The translations under genes and the position numbers were made by a program. Below the pieces are notes generated by a model. That model did not search any database, was not told where the DNA came from, and saw nothing but the letters and a program-made list of their open reading frames with translations. From the NCBI GenBank assembly GCA_023246055.1, contig JAHFJD010000007.1, positions 1 to 32,165 on the forward strand: DNA of 32,165 nucleotides, given 5' to 3'. Of the stretch, positions 1-8,455 are shown in pieces (the stretch's first letter is position 1; the number at the start of each line of letters is the position of its first letter). Source of the DNA: Candidatus Doudnabacteria bacterium (GTDB lineage: Bacteria; Patescibacteriota; Doudnabacteria; UBA920; 2-01-FULL-46-14).

Positions 1-896
1 TCGCGTTATTTTTAGCTTTTGCTGTGGGTCTCGTTCTGCTAGCATTTGCGGGGCTGACTGGGGAGATCGCGGGACCGCGTTTGGCCGCGATAATCATCGG
101 CGGCGCTGTACTCATCATCGGCGGCGCTCTGGATGACAAATACGATTTGCCGGCGTATGTTCAGATTATCTTTCCATTGCTTGCCGCGATCATCGCGGTC
201 GGTTCAGGAATTCACATTTCCTACATCACGAATCCTTTGGGAGGAGCTATAGTTCTTGATCAGTACAAGCTCGGCACTTTCCCGATTTTCGGCAGCGCTG
301 TGGTGCTGCTGTGGATTCTGGGCATGACCTATACTACTAAATTTCTCGATGGAATGGACGGTTTGGTGAGTGGAATCGCGGGTATTGCCGGCCTCGTGAT
401 TTTCGGATTATCTTTGGCGCCAGCAGTCCACCAAACCACCACCGCTTTCGTGTCCTTGGTGTTTGCAGCCGTCTGTTTTGGTTTTTTACCGTTCAATTTT
501 TCCCCCGCAAAGATTTTTCTTGGTGAAGGAGGCAGCACTTTCACGGGTTTTATGATCGGGGTATTGGCCGTGATCTCTGGCGGAAAAATCGCCACCGCGC
601 TGCTCGTTTTAGGCATCCCGATTCTGGATGCGGTTTGGGTCATCGTGCGGCGACTTGTGGCCAGAGCTTCGCCATTTGTGGGTGATAAACAGCACCTTCA
701 TTTTCGGCTTCTCGACATCGGCCTCTCGCAGCGGCAGGCTGTTTTGTTTCTCTATTTTTTGGCCGCAGTGTTTGGCGGTGTCGCGGTGTTCCTGCAGAGT
801 CTTGGCAAACTCATTGCCTTGGGCGTGTTGTTTTCCGTGATGGTTGTGGTTGCTATTGTGGTCGTGGTATTATATCGGCGCAATCAGAGGCCATAG
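1..896 (+). CDS. MraY/WecA-like glycosyl transferase family 4 (polyprenyl-phosphate sugar-1-phosphate transferase), 5'-truncated
   Basis: Frame is open to the window start (…ALFLAFAVGLVLLAF). Multi-TM protein with KFLDGMDGLVSG, FNFSPAKIFLGEGGSTFTGF and HLHFRLLDIGLS motifs typical of the family. Confidence 0.88.
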   Translation, partial: ALFLAFAVGLVLLAFAGLTGEIAGPRLAAIIIGGAVLIIGGALDDKYDLPAYVQIIFPLLAAIIAVGSGIHISYITNPLGGAIVLDQYKLGTFPIFGSAVVLLWILGMTYTTKFLDGMDGLVSGIAGIAGLVIFGLSLAPAVHQTTTAFVSLVFAAVCFGFLPFNFSPAKIFLGEGGSTFTGFMIGVLAVISGGKIATALLVLGIPILDAVWVIVRRLVARASPFVGDKQHLHFRLLDIGLSQRQAVLFLYFLAAVFGGVAVFLQSLGKLIALGVLFSVMVVVAIVVVVLYRRNQRP

Positions 897-898
897 AT

Positions 899-1345
899 AT
901 GCTGAAGATTTTTATTGTGATTTTGATACTGCTTGGAATGGGAACATATTTTATGATTTCACGTGGTGAGCCGCGTCAGCAAGGCAATTTTCAGATCGGA
1001 GGCGCGGTTTTATCTGTGGAAATTGCTGATAATTTTGCCAAGCAATATCAGGGGCTGTCCGGCCGGGAAACTCTTTGCCAAGCTTGCGGCATGTTGTTTG
1101 TCTACGACAAGCCCAAAATACAAAATTTTGTGATGCGTGGCATGAAATTTCCCCTTGATTTTGTGTTTATAAGTCAGGGGCGCATCGTGGAGAGCGTTGA
1201 GAGTGTGGCCCCACCGAAGAGCGGGGAGACGCCCGCATATATTAATAGTACCACCCCCGCTGATATGGTTTTGGAGGTAAATGCCGGTTTCGTTTCAAAA
1301 AATAAAATCACAACCGGCGATGAAGCTCGCCTTGACCGAGAGTAA
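899..1345 (+). CDS. DUF192 family protein with N-terminal membrane anchor
   Basis: GLSGRETL…GMLFVYDKPKIQNFVMRGMKFPLDFVFI…I…VESV pattern of DUF192; N-terminal hydrophobic segment. Confidence 0.85.
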   Translation: MLKIFIVILILLGMGTYFMISRGEPRQQGNFQIGGAVLSVEIADNFAKQYQGLSGRETLCQACGMLFVYDKPKIQNFVMRGMKFPLDFVFISQGRIVESVESVAPPKSGETPAYINSTTPADMVLEVNAGFVSKNKITTGDEARLDRE

Positions 1346-1360
1346 CACGTTTGCTATTAT
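1332..1360 (+). promoter_or_regulatory. Predicted sigma70-type promoter of rplU (TTGACC-N17-TATTAT), 7 nt before the ATG
   Basis: TTGACC at 1332-1337, 17-nt spacer, TATTAT at 1355-1360; rplU ATG at 1368. Confidence 0.6.
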
Positions 1361-1367
1361 ATCTGGT

Positions 1368-1694
1368 ATGTTCGCTATTATCGAAACCGGTGGGAAGCAG
1401 TATCTGGTTTCCCCCAAAGACAAAATTCGAGTAGAAAAACTCTCCACAGAAAGCGATGCTGTCACGTTTGACAAAGTGCTTTTGGTGTCTGACCCTTCGT
1501 CCGCCTCAGGCGGATCAGGGCAGGCAAAAATCGGCGCGCCATTTGTTTCTGGAGCCAAAGTAACAGCCAAAGTCTTGAAACAGGCGAGAACGCGCAAACT
1601 TCGTATTTTCAAATACAAGGCCAAGGTTCGCTATCGCCGAAGAATCGGCCACAGACAAGAGTTTACAGAACTCGAGATCCAATCTATCGCGTAA
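1368..1694 (+). CDS. rplU: 50S ribosomal protein L21
   Basis: MFAIIETGGKQYLVSPKDKIRVEKL… and KYKAKVRYRRRIGHRQEFTELEI are diagnostic. The true start is 1368, not the ORF-track 1281. Confidence 0.95.
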   Translation: MFAIIETGGKQYLVSPKDKIRVEKLSTESDAVTFDKVLLVSDPSSASGGSGQAKIGAPFVSGAKVTAKVLKQARTRKLRIFKYKAKVRYRRRIGHRQEFTELEIQSIA

Positions 1695-1699
1695 AAAAG

Positions 1700-1731
1700 A
1701 ACCCCGATGAAAAGTCGGGGTTTAGTTTTTT
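1700..1731 (+). terminator. Rho-independent terminator after rplU
   Basis: AACCCCGA-tgaaaag-TCGGGGTT followed by TAGTTTTTT. Confidence 0.85.
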
Positions 1732-1772
1732 GTCATGCGTTGCGTTATCTTGGTCGGATGGGCGACGCAATC

Positions 1773-2135
1773 CTAATTTGCGGTATGAGTTGTCTTGGGC
1801 TGGAACTGAAAAGCCTCGTAGAGGAAAGTGAGGCCTAAACCAAATATGTAGGAGAGGAAAAATCCGACTAATGAAATGCTTAACCCTCTCACAGCGCTAA
1901 AAACGGATTCAAGGATGATGAAAATCAGGTATGTTTTCCATAGGTCCCTAAGCCGGCCGCGAAAAACTATTTGGCCTAGAGCTAAACCACAGTTAACCAG
2001 TAAAAAACGATCAAGAATTTTGTCTATCATTGACCCCGTTGCGAGGAAACCGGCAAAGATTTCAATAGTCAGTGTGACTAGCCCCAGCATTAATGTGCAA
2101 ACCACGACAAGCGCATAAGCAGTCTTATTGTTCAT
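1773..2135 (-). CDS. Small multi-TM hypothetical membrane protein
   Basis: 120-aa ORF with several hydrophobic helices; upstream GGAGG-tcac-ATG Shine-Dalgarno. Confidence 0.65.
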   Translation of the reverse strand: MNNKTAYALVVVCTLMLGLVTLTIEIFAGFLATGSMIDKILDRFLLVNCGLALGQIVFRGRLRDLWKTYLIFIILESVFSAVRGLSISLVGFFLSYIFGLGLTFLYEAFQFQPKTTHTAN

Positions 2136-2162
2136 GTGACCTCCATTAGGGTGTGCAAGAAT

Positions 2163-2842
2163 TTAACTTACTTCGTAATTTCGTCGGCCTTCCATAGCTT
2201 TACTGATGGTCAGTTCGTCTGCGTATTCAATGTCCCCGCCGATGGGCAGGCCGTGGGCGATGCGGGTGATTTTAACTCCTGGAATCTGGCGGATTTTTTT
2301 TGCAAGATACATAGCCGTGCTTTCGCCTTCAAGCGATGGGTTTGTGGCGATGACGATTTCTGTACCCTTTGCAGACCTCTCTCCGGTCGAGTACGACCGC
2401 TCTCTCCCCTCGCCAGGGGAGAGTTGAGAGGAAGAGGCCATTCCCATGATCCTATCCAGGAGTTCGCGGATTTTCAAATCGTCAGGCCCAACTCCGTCAA
2501 TCGGGGAAATGACCCCCCCGAGCACATGATAAACGCCAATAAAGCGTCGTCCTTGCTCCAAGGCCACGACATCAAGCGGTTCCTCGACCACACAGATGAG
2601 ATTCTGTTCGCGGTTTTTGTCTGCGCAAATAGCGCAGAGAATAGTCTCCGCGAGGTTGTGACACTGCTGGCAAAATGTTAGTTCCAATTTCAGTTCATTG
2701 ACAGCTTTGCCGAGTGCTTCTCTATCCACGTCCTTGTTTTTGAGTAAAAAAAAGTCAGACGGGACGCGGTTTTGGGGCCAATGCCAGGGAGCTTTGAAAA
2801 CTCCTCGGTAAGTTTTCGGATTGATTTAGGTAAAATATTCAT
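2163..2842 (-). CDS. recR: Recombination protein RecR, split over two frames by a T8 homopolymer
   Basis: MNILPKSIRKLTEEFSKLPGIGPKTASRLTFF in one frame, then LLKNKDVDREALGKAVNELKLELTFCQQCHNL…IVIATNPSLEGESTAMYLAKKI in the -1 frame. Confidence 0.88.
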
Positions 2843-2927
2843 GTTACTACGAAATAACGAAACAATACGAAAATACGAAAAAAGCATCCTTTCGTACTTT
2901 CGTAAAGATTCGTATTTCGTAGTATCA
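2843..2927. repeat. Imperfect inverted repeat filling the dnaB-recR intergenic gap
   Basis: TACTACGAAATAACGAAACAATACGAAAATACGAAAAA … TTTCGTACTTTCGTAAAGATTCGTATTTCGTAGTA. Confidence 0.75.
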
Positions 2928-4352
2928 TATTTCTTCTATCTCCTCAATGACTTCTTTCTCCCGTTCGTGAGCCAGGTTTCGGAACGAAGTCTTGTTTGCA
3001 TCAAAATAGAGATCGAGATGCCCAGTCGGACCATTGCGGTGCTTGCGGATGAGGATCTCTGCGATGTGCGGTTTGCGCGTGTCTTTGCCAGTATACACTT
3101 CATCGCGGTATATAAACATCACGACATCAGCGTCCTGCTCAATCGAGCCTGATTCGCGCAAATCCGAGAGCTGGGGTCGTCGGTCAGCGCCGCGATGCTC
3201 TACAGCGCGCGACAGCTGGGAGAGGGCCAGGACCGGGATATTGAGTTCGCGAGCCAGGGATTTCAGTGATCGAGAAATTTCCGAGACCTCCTGGACCCGA
3301 TTTTCCTGGTTCCGGCCCTGCATCAACTGGAGATAATCGACAACGATCAGGCCAAGATTTTGTTCGGCTTCAAGCCTCCGAGCCTTGGTGCGAATTTCCA
3401 TGATATTTGAGGAAGCGGAATCATCAATGAAAATCGGCGCTTCAGAAAGTCGTCCCATGGCATGTCCGATGCGCTCGAAATCATTGTCCGGACCCGCGTC
3501 AGAAAGCCGGCCAGTGCGCATTTTCCAGAGGTCCACGTTAGCCTCGCTTGCGAGGAGTCGGTCCACGAGTTGGTCTTTGCTCATTTCCAAGGAAAACACG
3601 CCAACCGGAATTTTTTCAGACACGCCGACATGGCGGACAATATCGAGAGCCAGTGAAGTTTTCCCCATGCTGGGTCGTGCCGCCAGGATCACAAGATCTG
3701 ATTTTTGCAAGCCGCCGAGGAGGTTATCGAGGTCAGAAAATCCTGTGGGGACGCCGCGGAGTTTACCGCGTTCTTTGTGCAGTTCATCGATGCGGTCAAA
3801 GGTTTCGTGCAGAACTGCGGTAAGAGGAACAAAATTTTGCTTGAGGTACTTCTGGGAGACTCCGAAGAGGCGCTGTTCTGCAGTATCGAGCAGTTGGTCA
3901 ATATCCTCAACGTCTTTATAAGAAGCGCTGATGATGTCCGAAGAAGCTTCGATAAGTTTTCGCAATGTGCCTTTGCGCTGAACGATTTTGGCGTAATGCG
4001 CGACGTGCGCGGCATTGGGCGTGCCATTGACGAGGCTAGTGAGATAGCTCGCGCCGCCCGCTTTTTCCAAGAATCCTTTTTCTTGCAAGCGGTTCGAGAC
4101 GGTGAGGACATCAATGCTCGAGCGGTCATCGTAGAGATCGAGAATGGTTTCAAAGATCATCCGGTGCCGCCCGTCATAAAAATCTTCGGCCGCGACCCCG
4201 TCTGCGACCTTGATAATCGCATCGCGATCAAGCATCAACCCGCCCAAGACCGAGGATTCGGCCTCGAGGTTTTGCGGCGGCAGGCGGCTTGCCCCGTAGT
4301 GAGCGGTAGCTCTACTATCGGGGTCTACCTTAGGGTTTTTTGTGTCAGGCAT
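2925..4352 (-). CDS. dnaB: Replicative DNA helicase DnaB
   Basis: PPQNLEAESSVLGGLMLD; Walker A AARPSMGKTSLALDI; VVDYLQLMQ; LSQLSRAVEHR…LSDLRESGSIEQDADVVMFIYR. Confidence 0.96.
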   Translation of the reverse strand: MPDTKNPKVDPDSRATAHYGASRLPPQNLEAESSVLGGLMLDRDAIIKVADGVAAEDFYDGRHRMIFETILDLYDDRSSIDVLTVSNRLQEKGFLEKAGGASYLTSLVNGTPNAAHVAHYAKIVQRKGTLRKLIEASSDIISASYKDVEDIDQLLDTAEQRLFGVSQKYLKQNFVPLTAVLHETFDRIDELHKERGKLRGVPTGFSDLDNLLGGLQKSDLVILAARPSMGKTSLALDIVRHVGVSEKIPVGVFSLEMSKDQLVDRLLASEANVDLWKMRTGRLSDAGPDNDFERIGHAMGRLSEAPIFIDDSASSNIMEIRTKARRLEAEQNLGLIVVDYLQLMQGRNQENRVQEVSEISRSLKSLARELNIPVLALSQLSRAVEHRGADRRPQLSDLRESGSIEQDADVVMFIYRDEVYTGKDTRKPHIAEILIRKHRNGPTGHLDLYFDANKTSFRNLAHEREKEVIEEIEEI

Positions 4353-4457
4353 GGCGCATACTGAATTATGCGAATTATATTCTAATGATACCTGTAATCC
4401 GAACTCCGGGCAACCGCGTGTTTGTCCTCAATTTAGGCACAAATTATCCTCATAGGT

Positions 4458-5882
4458 TTAGGTTATATGTCCGATAACCGATCCGGTTTGGCTGTCCTGA
4501 TCCTTGGTTTTAATCCCACGCTTACTTAATTCCTCACGAATTTTATCGGCCTCGGCCCATTGGTGTTGTTTTCGCAATTCATCACGCTGTGTTTTGAGTT
4601 TTTCAACCTCACTCGTAAAAGGTTGATGGAGCGCTATCCATTTGTGCCTCAAGTTTAAGCCGAGGATTTTATCGAATTCCATGAGTGAGGAAAATTTCGC
4701 CTTGCCGGGCTGGTCAGAATCGAGCATTTGCCACATTATCGCCAAAGCTCTCGGTGTGTCCAAATCTTCATTCATGGCTTTAAAAAATTTTTTTTGGTAC
4801 TCCGCACAGCCAATCGTTCCTTCCGGAAAGCCCGCAAGTTTGGCATATAAATTATGCAAAGTATTTTGCGCGCCGGCCAACGCTTCAGGTGTAAAATTGA
4901 GCTTTGAACGGTAATGCCCCTGCAACACAAAATACCGATAGGCCAGAGCAGAGAAGCCTTTCGATTTTAATTCCTCCAGAGTTATGAGATTGCCTTCGCT
5001 TTTACCCATGCGCCCTTCGTTCACCATAATGAATTCTGAATGCAGCCAGTAGTTCGCCAAGGGCCGGCCAACGGCCGCTTCGCTTTGCGCGATTTCATTC
5101 GTATGATGAACCGGCACGTGATCTATGCCGCCTGTGTGAATATCAAACGGCTGGCCAAGGTATTTCGTAGACATGGCTGAACATTCGATGTGCCAGCCAG
5201 GGAATCCGACTCCCCAGGGACTCTCCCATTCCATGTCCCTTTTGCGCTCTCCCCCATGCGAAGGGGGAGAATAAGAGGGGGTAGGCGAGGGGTAACTAAA
5301 CTTCCACAGTGCAAAGTCAGTTGCATTTCTTTTTTCTGGATTGGCTTCTACCCGCGCTCCAGCTTTCAGCCCTTCAAGATCCAATTTCGCCAATTTCCCA
5401 TAGTCTGGGAGTTTGCTTGTATCAAAATATATTCCGTCGCCGGTTTTATAAGTGTAGCCCTTAGTTTCCAAATCCTCGACAAGCTTGATCATGTCTTTGA
5501 TATGATCCGTAGCCTTAGGGAGTTTGTCAGGAGTCGCGATGTTTAGCTTGCTTAAGTCATGCAAAAAAGCGTCCGTGTAAAACGAGGCAATCTCCCAGGC
5601 CGTTTTTCTCTCGCGCTTTGTCGCGACCTGCATCTTGTCCTCGCCCATGTCGCGGTCGCCAGTGAGATGACCGACGTCCGTGATATTCATGATATGTTTA
5701 ACGTCGTAACCATCATAGCGCAGGGTGCGTTTCAGCAAATCACTGAAAACATAGGCGCGCAGATTGCCAATATGCGCATAGTCGTAAACCGTTGGCCCGC
5801 ACGAATACATGCCGACCCGTTTATCCTGAATCGGTTCGAATTCCTCGATTTTCCTGGAGAGAGTGTTGTAAAGCTTGAGCAT
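4458..5882 (-). CDS. cysS: Cysteinyl-tRNA synthetase
   Basis: [71 protein letters not shown]. Confidence 0.96.
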   Translation of the reverse strand: MLKLYNTLSRKIEEFEPIQDKRVGMYSCGPTVYDYAHIGNLRAYVFSDLLKRTLRYDGYDVKHIMNITDVGHLTGDRDMGEDKMQVATKRERKTAWEIASFYTDAFLHDLSKLNIATPDKLPKATDHIKDMIKLVEDLETKGYTYKTGDGIYFDTSKLPDYGKLAKLDLEGLKAGARVEANPEKRNATDFALWKFSYPSPTPSYSPPSHGGERKRDMEWESPWGVGFPGWHIECSAMSTKYLGQPFDIHTGGIDHVPVHHTNEIAQSEAAVGRPLANYWLHSEFIMVNEGRMGKSEGNLITLEELKSKGFSALAYRYFVLQGHYRSKLNFTPEALAGAQNTLHNLYAKLAGFPEGTIGCAEYQKKFFKAMNEDLDTPRALAIMWQMLDSDQPGKAKFSSLMEFDKILGLNLRHKWIALHQPFTSEVEKLKTQRDELRKQHQWAEADKIREELSKRGIKTKDQDSQTGSVIGHIT

Positions 5883-5907
5883 AGTGTAATTCTATCAAAA
5901 AATGGCA

Positions 5908-5941
5908 ATAAAAAAAGGGGAGTGGAACTTCCCCATTTTTG
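5908..5941 (-). terminator. Rho-independent terminator of the CDP-alcohol phosphatidyltransferase gene
   Basis: On the minus strand GGGGAAGT-tcc-ACTCCCC followed by TTTTTTT. Confidence 0.75.
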
Positions 5942-5958
5942 TCGCGAGAGCTAACAAG

Positions 5959-6639
5959 TCAGATGTTAAGTCTCCGGAGTTTTCCGAAGAATGAAAAAAT
6001 CAGAAACTTCACCGAGCACCAGCCGAGCACTTGCGCCGCCAGTCCGAACACCTTCGAGTTTGTGTTCAAAAAAATTATGATGCAGATGGTGGCGCAGATT
6101 TCGAGCGTTAGCTTGGCCCTGCCCCACGAATTGGAGCTCAAGTTTTTTAGAGCCTCCTCCTGGGGAACCTCGTAGAACCAGACGGCAAAAGCCAAATAAA
6201 GCACAGCAAACGTGAGATAGACTGACTCGCCGATGACTATGCTTGTCATGAACCAAGCTCGGAACCCGGAGTAGAAATAGATAGTGAGCACCACAGCGAT
6301 GACGAAGAGCTTATCAACCAGTGAATCAAACAGACCCCCCATGGAGCCTTTTGGTTTGTCTTCAATTCGAGCCAACCTGCCGTCAATATTGTCAGTCCAG
6401 GCGGCGAGCAGGACCAATGCGCATGATAACCAATAGCGCTGATACGCCAGCATCACACAGATCGGGACTATTGAGAGCATGCGGCTGGCCGTGACTTGGT
6501 TGGACGTAACTTCTTTTCGGTGCAACCAGCGGGCTTGCGGCAGAGCCAGCTCTCCGAGTTTGGCGTGGATCTTTTTGATGATTCCTTCTCCTTGTTCGGA
6601 AAAAAACCTGTACGTTGTCGTGATCGACGCGACAGTCAT
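5959..6639 (-). CDS. CDP-alcohol phosphatidyltransferase family protein
   Basis: Motif D-x2-D-G-x2-A-R…G-x3-D-x3-D in WTDNIDGRLARIEDKPKGSMGGLFDSLVDKL. Start MTVAS is favoured by GGAGGgacaaATG; ORF track begins at 6651. Confidence 0.9.
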   Translation of the reverse strand: MTVASITTTYRFFSEQGEGIIKKIHAKLGELALPQARWLHRKEVTSNQVTASRMLSIVPICVMLAYQRYWLSCALVLLAAWTDNIDGRLARIEDKPKGSMGGLFDSLVDKLFVIAVVLTIYFYSGFRAWFMTSIVIGESVYLTFAVLYLAFAVWFYEVPQEEALKNLSSNSWGRAKLTLEICATICIIIFLNTNSKVFGLAAQVLGWCSVKFLIFSFFGKLRRLNI

Positions 6640-6668
6640 TTGTCCCTCCATTTCAGATTGTAACTACA

Positions 6669-7589
6669 TCAGAACCATTTGTTCCTTTTGAAAATCCACA
6701 ATGTAATGAGTGATGCCAGGGCCATGAGAATGGCAACCAACCAGAATCCGTGCGGGTTATAGCGGAATGGGATACCTTCCACACTGACCCCAAACAGGAA
6801 AGCCACAAGAGTGGCAGGGATGACGATCGCAGAAAACACTGAAATAATTTTGGTCGTCTCCCCGAGGCGTCTGGCGACCAGGGCTTGGTTGGTATCCGCG
6901 AGACCATCCGCGGTTTCCTTGAGAGCCTCGAGTATATCCCAGATGTTTTCGTAATATTCCAACAGATCGCGGTAATAGAGCTTGGATTGGGCGAAATTGA
7001 AATATTCACTGGTTCGTTTGGGAAGCTTCTCCAACACTGAACGATGAGTCTTCATCATTTTGCGAAACTCAATGATGTTTTTTTTCATGAGCATGATTTT
7101 CGACAGCATGTTAGCACCAGTATCCCGAAATATTCCTTGTTCGATGGCCCCAATGTCTTCATTCATGTGATCGAGGATCGGGTAGGAGCGTTGAAACAAG
7201 CCCTCCAAGATTTTATACAGGAGGAATCCCGACCCTTTTTGCATATTTGCAGCTCTGACCCCGGCGCCATTTTTTATTGCCGCAAATATTTTGTTGATCG
7301 TGTGGATTTGATTGTAGTGCACCGTTATCACAAAATTTTGACTGATAAAAAAATCCACTTCGCCAGATACTATTTCTTGATTTTTTTGATCGTATACAGG
7401 GAACAATAAAACTAGAAAATCATACCCTCGGCCTGCGTCAAGGCGCGGGCGTTGCTGTTTCTCCCTAACCGCTTCGTAATGAAGTTGATGGAACCGGAAA
7501 TTAGCCTCAAGCCACTTGATGTCTTCCGCGGTTGGTTCGGGTATATCTATCCAACGCAAGTTTTTAGTGAAAATAGTGCGAGCGTTCAA
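6669..7589 (-). CDS. CorA-like divalent-metal transporter with non-canonical pore motif
   Basis: Two C-terminal TM helices, FLFGVSVEGIPF in the GMN-loop position, and KRNKWF tail; TTG start. Confidence 0.88.
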   Translation of the reverse strand: MNARTIFTKNLRWIDIPEPTAEDIKWLEANFRFHQLHYEAVREKQQRPRLDAGRGYDFLVLLFPVYDQKNQEIVSGEVDFFISQNFVITVHYNQIHTINKIFAAIKNGAGVRAANMQKGSGFLLYKILEGLFQRSYPILDHMNEDIGAIEQGIFRDTGANMLSKIMLMKKNIIEFRKMMKTHRSVLEKLPKRTSEYFNFAQSKLYYRDLLEYYENIWDILEALKETADGLADTNQALVARRLGETTKIISVFSAIVIPATLVAFLFGVSVEGIPFRYNPHGFWLVAILMALASLITLWIFKRNKWF

Positions 7590-7660
7590 AATGGTAGTTT
7601 AATTTTGGTTTCAGGGGTATTATATCATTAAATCGGCCTCAACCAAGTTTTTGCTCCCAA

Positions 7661-7689
7661 TTGTCAAAACAGACGGAGTATCGTATAAT
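7661..7689 (+). promoter_or_regulatory. Predicted sigma70-type promoter TTGTCA-N17-TATAAT, 6 nt before the ATG at 7696
   Basis: TTGTCA at 7661-7666; TATAAT at 7684-7689. Confidence 0.7.
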
Positions 7690-7695
7690 TTTTTT

Positions 7696-8076
7696 ATGGA
7701 GAAGCTCATGGCTATGGAATATGATTTGGAAAAAAGGATCGATGATTATTCAGCCGAATTATTCGCAGATTTGGGTTTGGCTTCGCTATCGGAAGAAGGC
7801 AAGGCTGATCTGTACGCTCGACTCGAGGATCATTTGCACCGGGTGATTATTTCGGTACTGCGGCCGCTCGTAGATGACGGGAAAATCGCCAAACTCAAGC
7901 AAGCCCTCGATCACGAGGACTATCATCCGGCGGGCGAGATTTTGCGGGCACATCCGCAATACAAAAACGACTTGGAATCGAAAATTGAAGAAGAGTTTAA
8001 CAGGCTTAAATTAACAATCGCCGAGGAGCAAAAAAATGTCGGAACAGGAAAAGACCCCGCCAGGGAAGGAAACTAA
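7696..8076 (+). CDS. Hypothetical acidic helical protein
   Basis: MEKLMAMEYDLEKRIDDYSAELFADLGLASLSEEGKADLYARLEDHL…; start placed by the upstream promoter; overlaps the next ORF. Confidence 0.7.
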   Translation: MEKLMAMEYDLEKRIDDYSAELFADLGLASLSEEGKADLYARLEDHLHRVIISVLRPLVDDGKIAKLKQALDHEDYHPAGEILRAHPQYKNDLESKIEEEFNRLKLTIAEEQKNVGTGKDPAREGN

Positions 8077-8455
8077 GGTCCAGCCTCTGGAAGCAGGACA
8101 GGTACCACCAGAATCAAGCGTTGAGCGGGATTTGAGAGAACTGGAAGCAGTCGCGACGGCTGGGCAAGAGGAAAATTTGCATGAGTCAGCACAGCCGCCA
8201 GGTCATCCTTCGGCGCCTGAAATTCCAGTACCCCTGCCACACGAGGAGTTTATAGCTGTCCACCCGGCAGTAGCGGGTTTGAAAAATTTGAGATTCGAGA
8301 TCAAAGCTGGAGCCGAAACAGCAAAAGATTTGAGATTCGAGATCAAAGCTGGAGCCGAAACAGCAAAAGATTTGAATGATCTTGACGTACTTGAAACAAA
8401 AGTGAAACAAGTTCAGGGATTAGAAGGGGAAGTTACTGATCTTGAAATAACATGA
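8036..8455 (+). CDS. Hypothetical low-complexity protein with a 14-aa tandem duplication
   Basis: ATG at 8036 overlaps the preceding gene; stop overlaps the next start (ATGA); contains LRFEIKAGAETAKD twice. Confidence 0.65.
   Translation: MSEQEKTPPGKETKVQPLEAGQVPPESSVERDLRELEAVATAGQEENLHESAQPPGHPSAPEIPVPLPHEEFIAVHPAVAGLKNLRFEIKAGAETAKDLRFEIKAGAETAKDLNDLDVLETKVKQVQGLEGEVTDLEIT
8287..8370 (+). repeat. Exact 42-bp tandem duplication (2 copies)
   Basis: tttgagattcgagatcaaagctggagccgaaacagcaaaaga at 8287-8328 and 8329-8370. Confidence 0.97.

Noticed and set aside
2136-2681. 181-aa plus-strand ORF antisense to recR
   Set aside because: Shadow ORF opposite conserved RecR motifs.
3385-4364. Long plus-strand ORFs antisense to dnaB (3385-3921, 3705-4364)
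   Set aside because: Opposite-strand shadows of a strongly conserved gene; no independent motif.
8186-8410. Possible CRISPR-like array suggested by repeated FCCFGSSFDLESQI in the antisense frame
   Set aside because: Only a two-copy direct tandem duplication without spacers; not a CRISPR. No CRISPR array or cas gene was seen in the window.
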